The notes: generated from the letters alone by a model not told the origin. Numbered from the stretch's first letter, positions 36,201 through 46,548 are shown. The stretch: DNA of 64,000 nt from Syntrophomonas sp. DTU019 (GCA_913757435.1 CAJYDM010000004.1:231425-295424); one strand, 5' to 3'. Program-made: numbers and translations.

Positions 36201-37310
36201 TTAGGGCTTTTCTTTCAGAGTCACGGAAATGGTGATACTGCGTCCCTGGCGCAAGAGGCCCAATGAAACCGTCTGCCCCACTTGCTGGCTTTGAACATAT
36301 TCCTGCACCTGTGTCCCCTTTTCCACCGGGTTGCCGTCTATACTCACCAAGATATCATAGGCTTTGACCCCTGCAGCCGCTGCCGGGCTGCCAGACACTA
36401 CATCGGCCACCACCACGCCTTTGGTATCCTGGCTGATTTGCAGTTGGGCTGCCAGTTCCGGGTTCATATCAGCCATGTTTATCCCCAAATAAGGCCGCAC
36501 TACTTTGCCGACAGTCATGAGTTCCTGTAGTATGCCCTTAGCAGTGTTAATAGGTATAGCGAAGCCTATGCCCTGCCCGTTGGCACTCACCGCGGTATTT
36601 ATGGCTATGACCTGCCCTTGCAGATTTATCAGCGGTCCGCCGCTGTTGCCGCTGTTGATGGCAGCATCGGTCTGAATGAGATTTTTATAATGGCGATCCT
36701 GAACGGTGATGGGACGGCCCTTGGCCGACACCACCCCGGTCGTCACCGAGTGGTCCAAGCCAAATGGATTGCCGATGGCGATTACCGTATCCCCGGGGCG
36801 CATAAGGTCCGAGTTTCCCATGGGAATGGCCCGCAGATTGGGAGCCTCTATCTTCAAAACCGCCAGATCGAGATCATAGTCTGATCCCACCACGGTGGCG
36901 GTATATGGGGAATCAGTCCCCTGCACAGTGACCTTGATGCTGCTGGCCTCATCGATGACATGCTGATTGGTCATGATGTAGCCTTGAGAGTCGATGATAA
37001 ACCCTGTGCCGGTAGCGGTCCGGTTGCTGCGGGGAATGTTGAAGCCGTAAAACTGCATGGTGCCTCTATCTACGTCTCGGTTGACCGTGGCCTCTATGTA
37101 CACCACCGACGAACCAGTCATTTCTACAATATCTGCCACGCCAGATCCGGTCTGCACTGAAGCATAAGCGGTATCGCTGCCAGTGCGATCGCTATTCAGG
37201 ACTGCCTGACCTGCCCTGTCTAGTCCGAAATACGCGCTACCTAAGAAAAAAGCCAGCAAAGCCACGATCAGATATTTGGCGGCTGGACTCTCTATAAACC
37301 GTTTCACCAT
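36201..37310 (-). CDS. HtrA/DegP-like serine protease with one PDZ domain
   Basis: 369 residues. One N-terminal membrane anchor (YLIVALLAFFLGSAYFGL) is followed by a trypsin-like domain with His in MTNQHVIDEA, Asp in YDLDLAVLKI and Ser in GNSGGPL, and then a PDZ domain (KGVVADVVSGSPAAAAGVKA). It should degrade or refold damaged proteins outside the membrane. Full-length for Firmicute HtrA. The upstream gap lacks an obvious CssR-type site that I can call. Confidence 0.93.
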   Translation of the reverse strand: MVKRFIESPAAKYLIVALLAFFLGSAYFGLDRAGQAVLNSDRTGSDTAYASVQTGSGVADIVEMTGSSVVYIEATVNRDVDRGTMQFYGFNIPRSNRTATGTGFIIDSQGYIMTNQHVIDEASSIKVTVQGTDSPYTATVVGSDYDLDLAVLKIEAPNLRAIPMGNSDLMRPGDTVIAIGNPFGLDHSVTTGVVSAKGRPITVQDRHYKNLIQTDAAINSGNSGGPLINLQGQVIAINTAVSANGQGIGFAIPINTAKGILQELMTVGKVVRPYLGINMADMNPELAAQLQISQDTKGVVVADVVSGSPAAAAGVKAYDILVSIDGNPVEKGTQVQEYVQSQQVGQTVSLGLLRQGRSITISVTLKEKP

Positions 37311-37499
37311 AGTTTTCCCTCCTGTTCAGCTGCGATGAAAAACGCCACCTGCTATTATTCCTGAAAACTATGATACCCGGAAAGTTTGAACAAGTTTTGA
37401 GGGTTTTGTGAACAAATGGTGAACAGGAAGAAGTGTCGGTGTTGAGCCGCTGGTCAGGTTGATGTTCCCAATCGAGATTTTATAAAACCACAAATGGTA

Positions 37500-38177
37500 T
37501 TATCGCCGGATGTCCGCGGCAACCTTCTCCCTTGCTGCTGTTGTTTGCTCCCGGTCCCGGGTACGATAGCGCAACATTCCCATCAAAGCCGGAATAAACG
37601 AAACCCCCACAATTAGTACGATTACCAGGGAGAAATTGTCTTTGACCAGGGGTATGTTGCCGAAGTAATAACCGCCATAGACCAGCAGTAACACCCAGGA
37701 TATCCCTCCCAGCAGATTGAAAACCATGAACCTGGTAAAACTCATACGCCCGATGCCGGCCACGAAGGGTGCGAAGGTGCGGATTATCGGCATAAAACGA
37801 GAGATGACAATAGTTATCCCCCCATAGCGTTCATAGAAGGCCTGCGTCCTGAGCAAATACTCCTGTTTAAAAAAACGGCTATTCTTGAAAGAAAAGGCTT
37901 TGTGCCCGATAATTCTGCCGATATAGTAATTTAGCGTGTTGCCGCCGATCGCTGCCACCAGCAAAGTCAAGCATATCCATTCCATGCTAAAAACCCCGTT
38001 GGCAGCCAGAGAACCAATCACGAACAACAGCGAGTCTCCGGGCAGAAATGGCGTCACTACCAGTCCAGTTTCACAGAATATGATCATGAAGAGAATTAAA
38101 TATGTCCATGTTCCATAATTCTGCACGATATCAGCCAGATATATATCAATGTGCAGCAGGAAATCGATCAATTCCAC
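37500..38177 (-). CDS. DedA-family membrane protein
   Basis: 225 residues with about five helices. The hallmark ETGLVVTPFLPGDSLLF (residues 36-52) and GRIIGHKAF, FMPIIRTFAPFVAGIGRM are present. DedA proteins include undecaprenyl-phosphate and phospholipid flippases; which applies here is not clear. Confidence 0.92.
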   Translation of the reverse strand: MELIDFLLHIDIYLADIVQNYGTWTYLILFMIIFCETGLVVTPFLPGDSLLFVIGSLAANGVFSMEWICLTLLVAAIGGNTLNYYIGRIIGHKAFSFKNSRFFKQEYLLRTQAFYERYGGITIVISRFMPIIRTFAPFVAGIGRMSFTRFMVFNLLGGISWVLLLVYGGYYFGNIPLVKDNFSLVIVLIVGVSFIPALMGMLRYRTRDREQTTAAREKVAADIRR

Positions 38178-38209
38178 AATAAAATCCTCCTATGTCCGCT
38201 GATATAAAA

Positions 38210-38253
38210 AGACCTTTAATATAGCCTGGCTTGCCGGGTTATATCAAAGGTCT
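38210..38253 (-). terminator. Intrinsic terminator downstream of the SLH gene
   Basis: AGACCTTT and AAAGGTCT with inner pairing (TATAACCCGG/CCAGGCTATA) form a hairpin followed by TTTTTATA on the minus strand. Confidence 0.7.
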
Positions 38254-38473
38254 TGCTTTCCCTGCAGGAGCATAAGACCAGGTAATTTTACACCGCTTTG
38301 TTGGCCTTATAACTTGTAAGCTACTCCCCTTTATTTCTAGTCAATACTACCATAATTGCGATATTTGCGTCAATAATGTCGAAAGCCGGGGGCATTTTAC
38401 CATATTCTGGCTCGCTTCATCTACACGAAGCAAAGGGGGTGCCGCGCTCATGGCTCATTTTTACCCACCCTGG

Positions 38474-39108
38474 CTATTTAGCCAGGGCATTAAATATCAC
38501 TGTCACTGCTTCGGCTCTGCTGGCATTAGCCAGTGGTTTGAAGCTGTTATCCGCATAACCCTTCATAAGACCATGGTGAGCGGCACTGCTTACCCAGTTT
38601 ACAGCCCAGGGTGATACCGCAGCTCTGTCACTGAAGGTGAGTTCTTGGTCAGCAGCCATAAGCCCGGCGGCTTTGACGATCATTATCGCCATCTGCTCGC
38701 GGGTTATCAGGTCGTCGGGGCCGAAGTGTTCAGCATCATAACCCTCGATGATGCCGGCTGCATAGGCGGTCCTTATATAGTCTTTAGCCCAGTGCCCGGC
38801 GGTGTCTTCAAACATCTTTCCGGATTGTGCTTGTAGCCCCAGTGCTTTAACCAGAACGGTAGCAAACTCGGCTCGGGTGATGGTCTGCTGCGGCTTAAAG
38901 CTGCCATCCGGGTAACCGTCGATGGCTTGCCTGCCTACCAAACTGAGGATAGCGGTTTCCGCCCAGTGTCAGCGGCATTATCGGCCAGCGCGTACAACAC
39001 CTGTCCTTCAAAAGCAAAAGATAAGTGCCAGGCCCCAAACAGAGCAAAACTGACAATAAATAAATGTTTCCTATCAATAAAGGCGGGTAATCGAGGCAAA
39101 AACCGCAT
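38474..39108 (-). pseudogene. SLH-domain surface protein gene with a frameshift
   Basis: ATG 39108 follows AGGGAG. It opens with basic residues and a hydrophobic signal (HLFIVSFALFGAWHLSFAF). The frame then reaches the sequence encoding NAAD, loses register near 38962, and continues in another frame as HWAETAILSLVGRQAIDGYP. Three SLH domains follow (GYPDGSFKPQQTITRAEF; HWAKDYIRTAYAAGIIEGY; WVSSAAHHGLMKGYADNSF). A one-base loss restores the reading. SLH domains bind pyruvylated wall polymers. The shift is either real inactivation or a sequencing error. Confidence 0.75.
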
Positions 39109-39422
39109 TTTTCTCCCTTTCGAACACCAGTTGCAGTTAGAATGATTCATTACTCAATTCGCCAATAATCAATTCGACCAATTCGACAATTGTTTTATAT
39201 TAGCCTGCCTCGATTCAAAATAAATGACAGGGAAACTTGAAAGCTAATCCCCTTCAATCGTAGTTGATATTACCATAACACCTCATGTTCAATAATTTAC
39301 TACCATCTTAATCATGCCGTATTCATGGCCTCCATGTCCGGTGCCCTGAGGTTCTGGAGGGAATAACGACAGCATATCCGGATAAACTATGCCAAAACCA
39401 GGTTTTTAAACGGAGGATGAAT

Positions 39423-40502
39423 ATGAGAACCCGATATGATCCCAACCTTATGGAGGACAGGGCCATTGCAGCAATCGATAATGTACCGCTTAATGTCTCG
39501 GAAATAGGTGCATTGTGGAATACTTATATGCAATACTCTCTATTTGTTTGTGTCCTAAAACATTTCCAGAAAACAACCGAAGATTTTGAGATTCGGCCGT
39601 TGGTAGAGGACGCTCTTCAAATATGCCGCCTCAGAGTAAACCAGGCTGGCGACATTTTGCGTAGAGAGGGACTGCCCATTCCCCAGGGCTTTAAAGACAA
39701 CGATGTCGACCTTAAAGCCCCTAAATTGTTTTCGGATCCGTATTACCTCTACTACATCATCAATTCAAATAAGATCGCACTTGTTGTCAACGGATTGTCT
39801 TTCGTTACATCGGGTCGAGCCGATGTTCGTGATTTCTATGATCATTGCATAAATTCGTCCATTCACCTGTATAACAATACGGTAAATCTGCTGCTGTCCA
39901 AAGGTCTTTATATAAGGCCTCCCATCGTCACGGTCTCTAAAGAGGTGGATTACGTCAATAGACCAGACTTTTTAAGTGGCTTCCTCGAGAAGAAACGCAG
40001 CCTTTTAGCCCAGGAGGTATCAAACCTTTTTTATGGCATTTCCACTAATAATATTGGAAAAAGGCTGTTGATGGGATTCGAACAGACTACTGCGTCTGAC
40101 CAGGTTAGAAGATATATGAAGCGTGGGATCAGCCTGGCTGACAATCTGATAGACACATTTAGTTCTATTATGCTTCAGGAAGACATTCCTGTTTCAGTAC
40201 ATTGGGATTTCATGGTAAATGAATCAACCATCCCGCCGTTTTCGGATAAGCTGATGATGTACCATACTTTACTGATCTCTTCTGCTGGCATTTCAAACTA
40301 TGCCACTACTTTGGCCACCAGCCCGCGCCACGACCTTAGTGCCCTATATGCTTCGGCCGCGGCTAAAGTTGCCACATTCATTGAGGACGGGATCAACATC
40401 ATGATTGACAATGGCTGGTATGAAGAACCGTTTCGCATGGTTGACAGAAGAGTGCTAGACAATCAAACCGAAACAGTGACAACTTCACGGGGAACTAATT
40501 AG
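39423..40502 (+). CDS. DUF3231 family protein (CotF-like helical repeats)
   Basis: 359 residues; ATG 39423 is 6 nt from CGGAGG, whereas ATG 39417 abuts it. Two related helical halves are seen: one near LNVSEIGALWNTYMQYSLF and one near MLQEDIPVSVHWDFMVNEST. DUF3231 proteins of spore formers resemble spore coat protein F and ferritin-like bundles. No metal ligands could be assigned. It sits between a broken SLH gene and the IS element. Confidence 0.8.
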   Translation: MRTRYDPNLMEDRAIAAIDNVPLNVSEIGALWNTYMQYSLFVCVLKHFQKTTEDFEIRPLVEDALQICRLRVNQAGDILRREGLPIPQGFKDNDVDLKAPKLFSDPYYLYYIINSNKIALVVNGLSFVTSGRADVRDFYDHCINSSIHLYNNTVNLLLSKGLYIRPPIVTVSKEVDYVNRPDFLSGFLEKKRSLLAQEVSNLFYGISTNNIGKRLLMGFEQTTASDQVRRYMKRGISLADNLIDTFSSIMLQEDIPVSVHWDFMVNESTIPPFSDKLMMYHTLLISSAGISNYATTLATSPRHDLSALYASAAAKVATFIEDGINIMIDNGWYEEPFRMVDRRVLDNQTETVTTSRGTN

Positions 40503-40506
40503 CTCC

Positions 40507-40707
40507 TTACCTTATGCACGATTTTAAAGTCCCCTGCACCACGCTTATCAGCACGATGGCAAACTCGTCAGTATGCCCCAACATACCGCTAGCCGAATAA
40601 CTTGAGGTATTCATCAGCACAAGGGCCAACTCAGCCCAGGTGAGGCTGTTGCCTAAAAAGTAGCGATTTGATTTCAGCCATCGATTGTTGCCATGATTAC
40701 CGGGCAA
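40507..40707 (-). pseudogene. Possible degenerate SLH remnant disrupted at the IS site
   Basis: About 66 codons with NSLTWAELALVLMNTSSYS, faintly like the TRAEFAxVLxN core of SLH domains. No ribosome site was found. Its upstream part lies in the 86-bp target duplication, so any former gene was split by the IS. Confidence 0.3.
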
Positions 40708-40754
40708 TAAAAGCAGGTTATACGCGCACAGGATAAATCATGGTGCACATCTAT
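40669..40754. repeat. Left copy of the 86-bp target duplication
   Basis: Identical over all 86 bp to 42705-42790, directly flanking the insertion sequence. Flanking bases differ outside. Confidence 0.95.
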
Positions 40755-42704
40755 TCCCGTCTTTGACACTTAGTGAAGAGAAAAAAGCTCGTAAACTCCT
40801 AAAACAAGGGGGTTGCGAGCTTTTCACGTGTTAGTAAAAAGTGAGTACTATTTGTCTAAGACTTAGTAGCTTTAAAAATTTTTTTCATCTGTCGCATGGG
40901 GAGAATCTGGTAGTCAGTACGGAAGCCAAACACATCATGAAGATTATCCGTGAAGTCCGTTCTCATATAGGTGGGGACGAAACCCTCCCCTTTGACCTCA
41001 TAGAAATTCATGTCACGCAGCCCCTGAACGATCTCACTGCAGGTGTATTGCTCACCTAACGTCTTCTTCAAGAGTCGGTAGATCACCAGCGCGATAAAAC
41101 ATATAATAAAATGCGCCATTATCCTGTCATCGCGGCTAAGGTATACCGGTCTAGCCTTAAACTCGCTTTTCATGATCCTGAAGCACTCCTCAATCTGCCA
41201 GCGCCTCCTATTTACCGCAAGGATAGCAGCGGCGTCGCCGTCAAGGTTAGTGCAAACCGCGTAGAAACCATCAAAAGCCTCCTCTTTCTGGATGACAGAG
41301 TTATCGATTTCATATACCGCCTTGCTGGCAACCTCACCCTCAGGGGTAATGCTGGTTTTCTTGATAAAACGTTTGTAGTCGTTTTGGTTCACCTTCGTAA
41401 GTTTCCCCAAATTCGTGTTAAGGACTTTGCGAGCACGCTCAATTTGGGCGTTCCTGACCTTGCGTTGATAATCTTGGTACTTGAGCGAAAAAGACACAAT
41501 AAGCTTCTGCTCCAGCCCATCCTCCACAATCCAACGCTCCTTGTAAAAAGTCTTTTCCATGTCTTTGTTTTCATCAAGCTTGTCCAGACTGTATACGGAG
41601 GTATCGCCCGGGAGGCGCCAGCCCTCAGGGCTTAATGCCCATTCTCTTAGGTGTTTCTTCAGCTTCTTGACCGACTGCGTAGTGATGAAAGCTCGCTCGC
41701 CCTGGTTGTTGAATTGACGGTTACTATTGGAAGCGAGCCCTGCATCGGTGCAGACGATGAACTTGGAGCAGTTAAAGTCAGACAGTATTTTCTTCTCCAG
41801 CGGTTTTAGCGTCAGTTGCTCGTTAGTATTGCCTTTGCCAATATATACGGCTAAAGGCACCCCATCCCCATCCATGAAAAGCCCCATCTGGACAATGGGG
41901 TTAGGGCGGTGCTCTTTGGAGTAGCCGTATTGCTTGATGCCTGACTCCTGCTCAATTTCGAAGAAGTAATTGGTGCAGTCATAGTACAGCACCCGCGTGT
42001 TCCGCTCTGACACAGCCAGGCTGTTGGAATAAAGAGACGCCTGGATAGAGTCAGCCTCTTTGGCAATTATCTCCAACGCACGGTAGATTTGGTGGAGATC
42101 AAACGATGGCTGTTCTATGAACCTTGAGGAAAGTTGGAATGTAGAAAGCTTAGAGGAAGGGTAGATAATCCTGGCGTAGATAAGTCTGGATAGGATGGAG
42201 TCCAGGTCGTAAGAAAACTTGTACTTCTTAGAGATAGCTCTGCACATTTTATCAAGCTTCAGTTCGTGATATATCTTCTGCAAAAAGAGGTATCCGCCGT
42301 TGAATAAGCGCTGCTGGCCTTTATCAATAGTCTTGATCGGGGAATACTTAACTAGGACATCGCGTTTGTTAAGCTTTTCCTCCTCGTTAAGTTTGGCAAT
42401 ATACTCCTTGGCCCACTCGATCGGGTCTTGCCCGCCCAATTTTTTCTTAAGTTCATCATATGTACCAAGCTTTTCAACAATCTTGGAAGAATGAACGCCA
42501 TTGACATAGGTGGACTTTATGACATAAAGCGAAGCAGCATTTTTTGACCTAGAAATTTTTAGCCGCATAGAAAACACCTCCCATCCCTTATATTATGACA
42601 CATTACTCAAAAGTACTCAATACAAAAGTGTAACAATTGACAAAAAAATTAGCCCTTTTCGGGCTTCTCTAACCTTTTTCTACTATTCAACTGTCAAAGA
42701 CCCG
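40755..42704 (-). mobile_element. IS1634-family insertion sequence (1950 bp)
   Basis: The ends carry inverted GTCTTTGACA (40758-40767 and 42692-42701), each three bases from the boundary. One transposase gene fills the interior. A perfect 86-bp direct duplication flanks the element; the IS1634 family is known for unusually long and variable target duplications. Intact ends, intact gene and identical duplications imply recent insertion. Confidence 0.9.
40856..42577 (-). CDS. IS1634-family DDE transposase
   Basis: 573 residues, intact. It begins with the family-typical MRLKISRSKNAASLYVIKSTY. DDE-type signatures are visible: first Asp in VLYYDCTNYFFEIE, second Asp in FIVCTDAGLASNSN, and the YREK-like final block in RRWQIEECFRIMKSEF. 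The product cuts and rejoins element ends. The reading frame has no stop or shift, so it may be active. Upstream and downstream regions of the IS hold only ends and hairpins. Confidence 0.93.
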   Translation of the reverse strand: MFSMRLKISRSKNAASLYVIKSTYVNGVHSSKIVEKLGTYDELKKKLGGQDPIEWAKEYIAKLNEEEKLNKRDVLVKYSPIKTIDKGQQRLFNGGYLFLQKIYHELKLDKMCRAISKKYKFSYDLDSILSRLIYARIIYPSSKLSTFQLSSRFIEQPSFDLHQIYRALEIIAKEADSIQASLYSNSLAVSERNTRVLYYDCTNYFFEIEQESGIKQYGYSKEHRPNPIVQMGLFMDGDGVPLAVYIGKGNTNEQLTLKPLEKKILSDFNCSKFIVCTDAGLASNSNRQFNNQGERAFITTQSVKKLKKHLREWALSPEGWRLPGDTSVYSLDKLDENKDMEKTFYKERWIVEDGLEQKLIVSFSLKYQDYQRKVRNAQIERARKVLNTNLGKLTKVNQNDYKRFIKKTSITPEGEVASKAVYEIDNSVIQKEEAFDGFYAVCTNLDGDAAAILAVNRRRWQIEECFRIMKSEFKARPVYLSRDDRIMAHFIICFIALVIYRLLKKTLGEQYTCSEIVQGLRDMNFYEVKGEGFVPTYMRTDFTDNLHDVFGFRTDYQILPMRQMKKIFKATKS

Positions 42705-42790
42705 GATTTCAGCCATCGATTGTTGCCATGATTACCGGGCAATAAAAGCAGGTTATACGCGCACAGGATAAATCATGGTGCACATCTATT
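42705..42790. repeat. Right copy of the 86-bp target duplication
   Basis: Matches 40669-40754 base for base; the sequence resumes as GACAACAGC after it. Confidence 0.95.
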
Positions 42791-43108
42791 GACAACAGCA
42801 GCAGATGGTTTTATGCTAAGTACGGAATAATAAAAAGGTGGCGTGTGGATGTCCGTTCTGTCTGTTAAGGTGGACCTCAACTAGATAAGTTGCAAAAGGT
42901 GCATTGTTGCGGGGTAACCCCCTGTTTTGTGTCGCCTTTTGAAAGACATACCTGACAGACTGCTTCAATCTATGTGAATACTGATGCGTGGCAATGTGTT
43001 TTGGCCGCGCAGTTTTAATCTATAGACATTTTTGCCCGCAGGGAGCAATCTGCACTATTACAGGTGTGGTATCTCTGGCGGGCATTTGATATTTTTGAGG
43101 AGGATCAA
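42791..43108. other. Region between IS and MutS2-like gene with a hairpin
   Basis: No gene seen. A stem AAAAGGTG / CGCCTTTT encloses an inner GGGG-TAA-CCCC hairpin at about 42893-42943, resembling a terminator or leader structure ahead of the mutS2-like gene. Confidence 0.4.
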
Positions 43109-45040
43109 ATGGATAATTATACAACCCTCGAGTTTGATAAAATACTCACTATGCTTGCTGAAAAGGCCTTGTCCGAGGCCGGAAAAAAACGCTGCCTGGC
43201 CTTGGCTCCCTCATTGAATGAAAGCGAAGTACGGCGCAGGATGGAGGAAACCACACAGGCCCGGCGTATTATCGAACAGGTCGGCACGCCGCCCCTGGCG
43301 TCCATGGCTGAACTGCACAAGGTCATTAACCAGATTGCGGTCGAAGCAATGCTTATGCCGGATCAACTGGTGCAGGTTTCCATATTTCTGGCCTCCTGCC
43401 GGAGAATGAAAACATATCTGAAGAAGGCCGAGCTAACCGGCGCCGAGATGGCATGGTACGGGACATCTATAGACGAACTGCCGGAGCTGGAATACGAAAT
43501 CGAGCGCTGTATAAGGAATGGCCAGGTAGATGACAAGGCCTCAGTCCGGCTGGCTGATATAAGGCGACAAATTGTTATCACCAACGAGCAGATCAAGGCT
43601 AAACTGGAGGGACTGTTGCGCCGAAATAAGGCATGGTTCTCAGAGAGCTTTATCTCCATCAGAAGCGGCCGTTACACCTTGCCGGTAAAACGTGAACATA
43701 AGAAGAATGTGACCGGCACGGTCATCGAGATGTCCAATACTGGTGGAACCTGTTTTATCGAGCCGGCATCGGTTGCCCGGTTGCAGGCCGAGCTAAACAA
43801 CCTGCAAATTGAAGAGGACAGCGAAGTCAGGCGCATCCTATACTCCCTGACCGCGCTTATTAGCGATAATCTGGCCGCTATCAAACTGAATATGGAGGCC
43901 ATGGAAACTCTGGACTACCTCTTCGCCAAAGGCAAGCTCAGCATTGCCATGAAAGCAGGGCCGGTCAGCATAAACACTGCCAGAAGGATTCGTATAGAGA
44001 ATGCCAGACACCCCTTGCTCGACCAGAATTCCGCGGTGCCGCTGAACTTCGAAAGCGGTGATCAACATAAGGGAGTAGTTATTACCGGGCCCAATACCGG
44101 CGGCAAAACTGTAGCCCTTAAAACCGTGGGGCTGCTCTCTTTGATGGCACAGAGCGGGCTGCATGTCCCTGCCGATACTGGCAGCGATTTATGCCTCAAT
44201 AACCTGGTGTTGTGCGACATTGGCGACGGACAGAGCATAGCCGAGAATCTGTCCACCTTTTCCTCGCATATGAAAAACATTATCGAGATTCTAAAGCAGG
44301 CCAATGAGGAATCCCTGGTGCTGCTCGATGAACTCGGCTCGGGAACTGATCCCACTGAAGGCATGGGGCTGGCAATTGCCATCTTGGATGAACTGATGGC
44401 TAAAGGATGCCTGTTTGTGGTCACCACCCACTACCCCGAAATAAAGGAATATGCAGCCGCAAAGCCGGGGATGGTAAACGCCCGCATGACCTTTGACAAG
44501 GAAAGCCTTAGGCCTCTGTATCAGCTGGAAATCGGCGAGGCCGGTGAAAGCTGCGCTCTGCATATTGCGGAAAGACTGGGCCTGCCCCGGCAAATGCTGC
44601 AGCGCGCCCACCAGGCCGCCTACGGCAGCAAACCTCAGCAGTTTGGTTTCACAGTAACTCAAGGCGATCCTGCTCCCCGCCAGGCCTCCACCCCGTCCAG
44701 TATCGTCAAGCAAGAAGAGAAGAAGCCGCAAACACCGTCGCATCGTGATTCATTCAACATCGGCGACAGCGTGTTTGTTTATCCGCGCAAGGAGATCGGC
44801 ATTGTGTATGCTCTGGCCAATGATAAAGGGGAAATCGGCGTTCAGATAAAAGGCCACAAAAAGCTGGTAAACCACAAACGCATTAAGCTCTTTGTGCCGG
44901 CCAGTGAACTATATCCGGAAAACTATGATTTTTCCATCGTATTTGACACTGTAGCCAACCGCAAAGCCAGACACCTGATGGGAAAACGCCATGTGGAAGG
45001 CAACATCGCTATCATTAAGGAGGGTGAACAAGACAAATAA
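43109..45040 (+). CDS. MutS2-like ATPase lacking the Smr domain
   Basis: 643 residues from ATG 43109, with GGAGG upstream. The helical lever region is followed by the ATPase with Walker A GPNTGGKTVALKT (about residue 330), Walker B LVLLDELGSGTDP and VVTTHYPEIKEYA. A small C-terminal domain follows (GDSVFVYPRKEIGIVYAL). Bacillus MutS2 is about 785 residues and ends in an Smr nuclease domain, which is absent here. MutS2 acts on branched DNA or on stalled ribosomes; this Smr-less form may only bind. Confidence 0.88.
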   Translation: MDNYTTLEFDKILTMLAEKALSEAGKKRCLALAPSLNESEVRRRMEETTQARRIIEQVGTPPLASMAELHKVINQIAVEAMLMPDQLVQVSIFLASCRRMKTYLKKAELTGAEMAWYGTSIDELPELEYEIERCIRNGQVDDKASVRLADIRRQIVITNEQIKAKLEGLLRRNKAWFSESFISIRSGRYTLPVKREHKKNVTGTVIEMSNTGGTCFIEPASVARLQAELNNLQIEEDSEVRRILYSLTALISDNLAAIKLNMEAMETLDYLFAKGKLSIAMKAGPVSINTARRIRIENARHPLLDQNSAVPLNFESGDQHKGVVITGPNTGGKTVALKTVGLLSLMAQSGLHVPADTGSDLCLNNLVLCDIGDGQSIAENLSTFSSHMKNIIEILKQANEESLVLLDELGSGTDPTEGMGLAIAILDELMAKGCLFVVTTHYPEIKEYAAAKPGMVNARMTFDKESLRPLYQLEIGEAGESCALHIAERLGLPRQMLQRAHQAAYGSKPQQFGFTVTQGDPAPRQASTPSSIVKQEEKKPQTPSHRDSFNIGDSVFVYPRKEIGIVYALANDKGEIGVQIKGHKKLVNHKRIKLFVPASELYPENYDFSIVFDTVANRKARHLMGKRHVEGNIAIIKEGEQDK

Positions 45041-45275
45041 TTTAATTAAGACAGGGCGGTTCCGAAATGGACAAAGGGCGTAGGCAAGGCATGGGGTTCT
45101 TTGGCTTGTAAACGCATCTTTCGTCTTTTCCTTCACGTCTCGGTTTTAGTAACTGAAAGACCAAGCAAAAAAACCGTACCCAGACACCTTTGCAACGTGC
45201 CCCATTGTCATCTTTAGCTGTTGAGGTACTGATGGTATACTGATGAGGGATTAAGTATTTAAGGAATGATAGACT

Positions 45276-46460
45276 TTGGAGAAAGCTGGCCTTAGCAAGC
45301 ATCTGGTGTTGTTGTTTATTTCAATCTTTCTGGTGGGGATGGGCTTTAGCATAATAATGCCGGTCTTGCCCTATTACGCTGAATCGATGGGAGCCAACGC
45401 TTTTCAGCTGGGTATGCTGATTACCGTTTATGCCATCTGCCAGTTTATCTTTGCTCCTATCTGGGGCGCTTATTCCGATCGGATGGGCAGAAAACCAGTG
45501 CTTCTAATCGGAATTCTGGGATTTGCGGTTACCTTTATTCTGTTTGGCTATGCTACACAGTTATGGATGCTGTATCTGATCAGGATTGCCGGAGGCATTC
45601 TGTCCTGTGCCACCATGCCTACCGCCATGGCATATGTGGGCGATTCCACCAGCCTGGAAAAACGAGGCCAGGCAATGGGTATGATAGGAGCGGCGATGGG
45701 AATGGGAATGATCTTTGGTCCTGCTATCGGCGGGCTATTGTCGACTATATCGCTGTCCTTTCCTTTTGTGTTCGCGGGGCTTTTAGCCCTGGCCAATGCT
45801 GTTTCGGTGTGGTTGTGGATGCCCGAATCCCTTGCTGCTGAGCAGCGGGTGGTGCGTAAAATAGAGCGGGCTTCACTTTTGGAAGGTATACACAGCCCGT
45901 TTGTGGTGCTGTTTGTGGTAATTCTATTTGCCAGTATAGGAGAATCCATACACCATGGCACCTTCGCCCTGTTCACTGAGGCCAAGCTGTCCTTTACAGC
46001 GCGGGATATCGGCTGGGCTTTTACCGCTGCCGGAGTGGGTTCGGTGCTGGTGCAGGGACTGTTGGTGGGCAGAATGATCAATCATTGGGGAGAGGAAAAA
46101 ACCGCCTCAACCGGGATCATACTGATGGGGTTGAGTTTCGTGCTGTTCACCTTCACCTTCAATATTCCCAGTTCTATCGCCTTCATGGTGGTTTTTTCTG
46201 CTGGCGTAGGTTTGATACGCCCTTCCATCTCTGCGGCCGTATCCAAGCGCACCCAGGGCACGCAGGGGTCAGCCATGGGCATATTACAGGGCTACGACAG
46301 CCTGGGGCGGTCAATTGGCCCGGCTCTGGGGGGATTCATGCTTGATCAAGGCCTGAAGCTAGGCTACTATACCGCTATAGTAGTTTCCTTTATAGCCCTG
46401 GTAGTCTTGCTGATAGGCACCCGCCTGGTGGAAAAGCGCAATCTGCCTGCCGAAACGTGA
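45276..46460 (+). CDS. MFS transporter (TetA/multidrug-like)
   Basis: 394 residues with 12 predicted helices. The MFS motif A loop is GAYSDRMGRKPVLL (about residue 65), and motif C-like GMIFGPAIGG is in helix 5. TTG 45276 is preceded by AAGGA. A drug or metabolite exporter by proton exchange is likely; the substrate is unknown. An extended -10 (TGGTATACT) lies at 45233-45241. Confidence 0.88.
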   Translation: MEKAGLSKHLVLLFISIFLVGMGFSIIMPVLPYYAESMGANAFQLGMLITVYAICQFIFAPIWGAYSDRMGRKPVLLIGILGFAVTFILFGYATQLWMLYLIRIAGGILSCATMPTAMAYVGDSTSLEKRGQAMGMIGAAMGMGMIFGPAIGGLLSTISLSFPFVFAGLLALANAVSVWLWMPESLAAEQRVVRKIERASLLEGIHSPFVVLFVVILFASIGESIHHGTFALFTEAKLSFTARDIGWAFTAAGVGSVLVQGLLVGRMINHWGEEKTASTGIILMGLSFVLFTFTFNIPSSIAFMVVFSAGVGLIRPSISAAVSKRTQGTQGSAMGILQGYDSLGRSIGPALGGFMLDQGLKLGYYTAIVVSFIALVVLLIGTRLVEKRNLPAET

Positions 46461-46548
46461 TTATCGTGACCGGCGCGGGCTGCTGCAGCCGAATGCTGTC
46501 GGTATTCTCCCCTTATTCCGTTCAGTGTGGCAACTCCACCCGGTCGAT

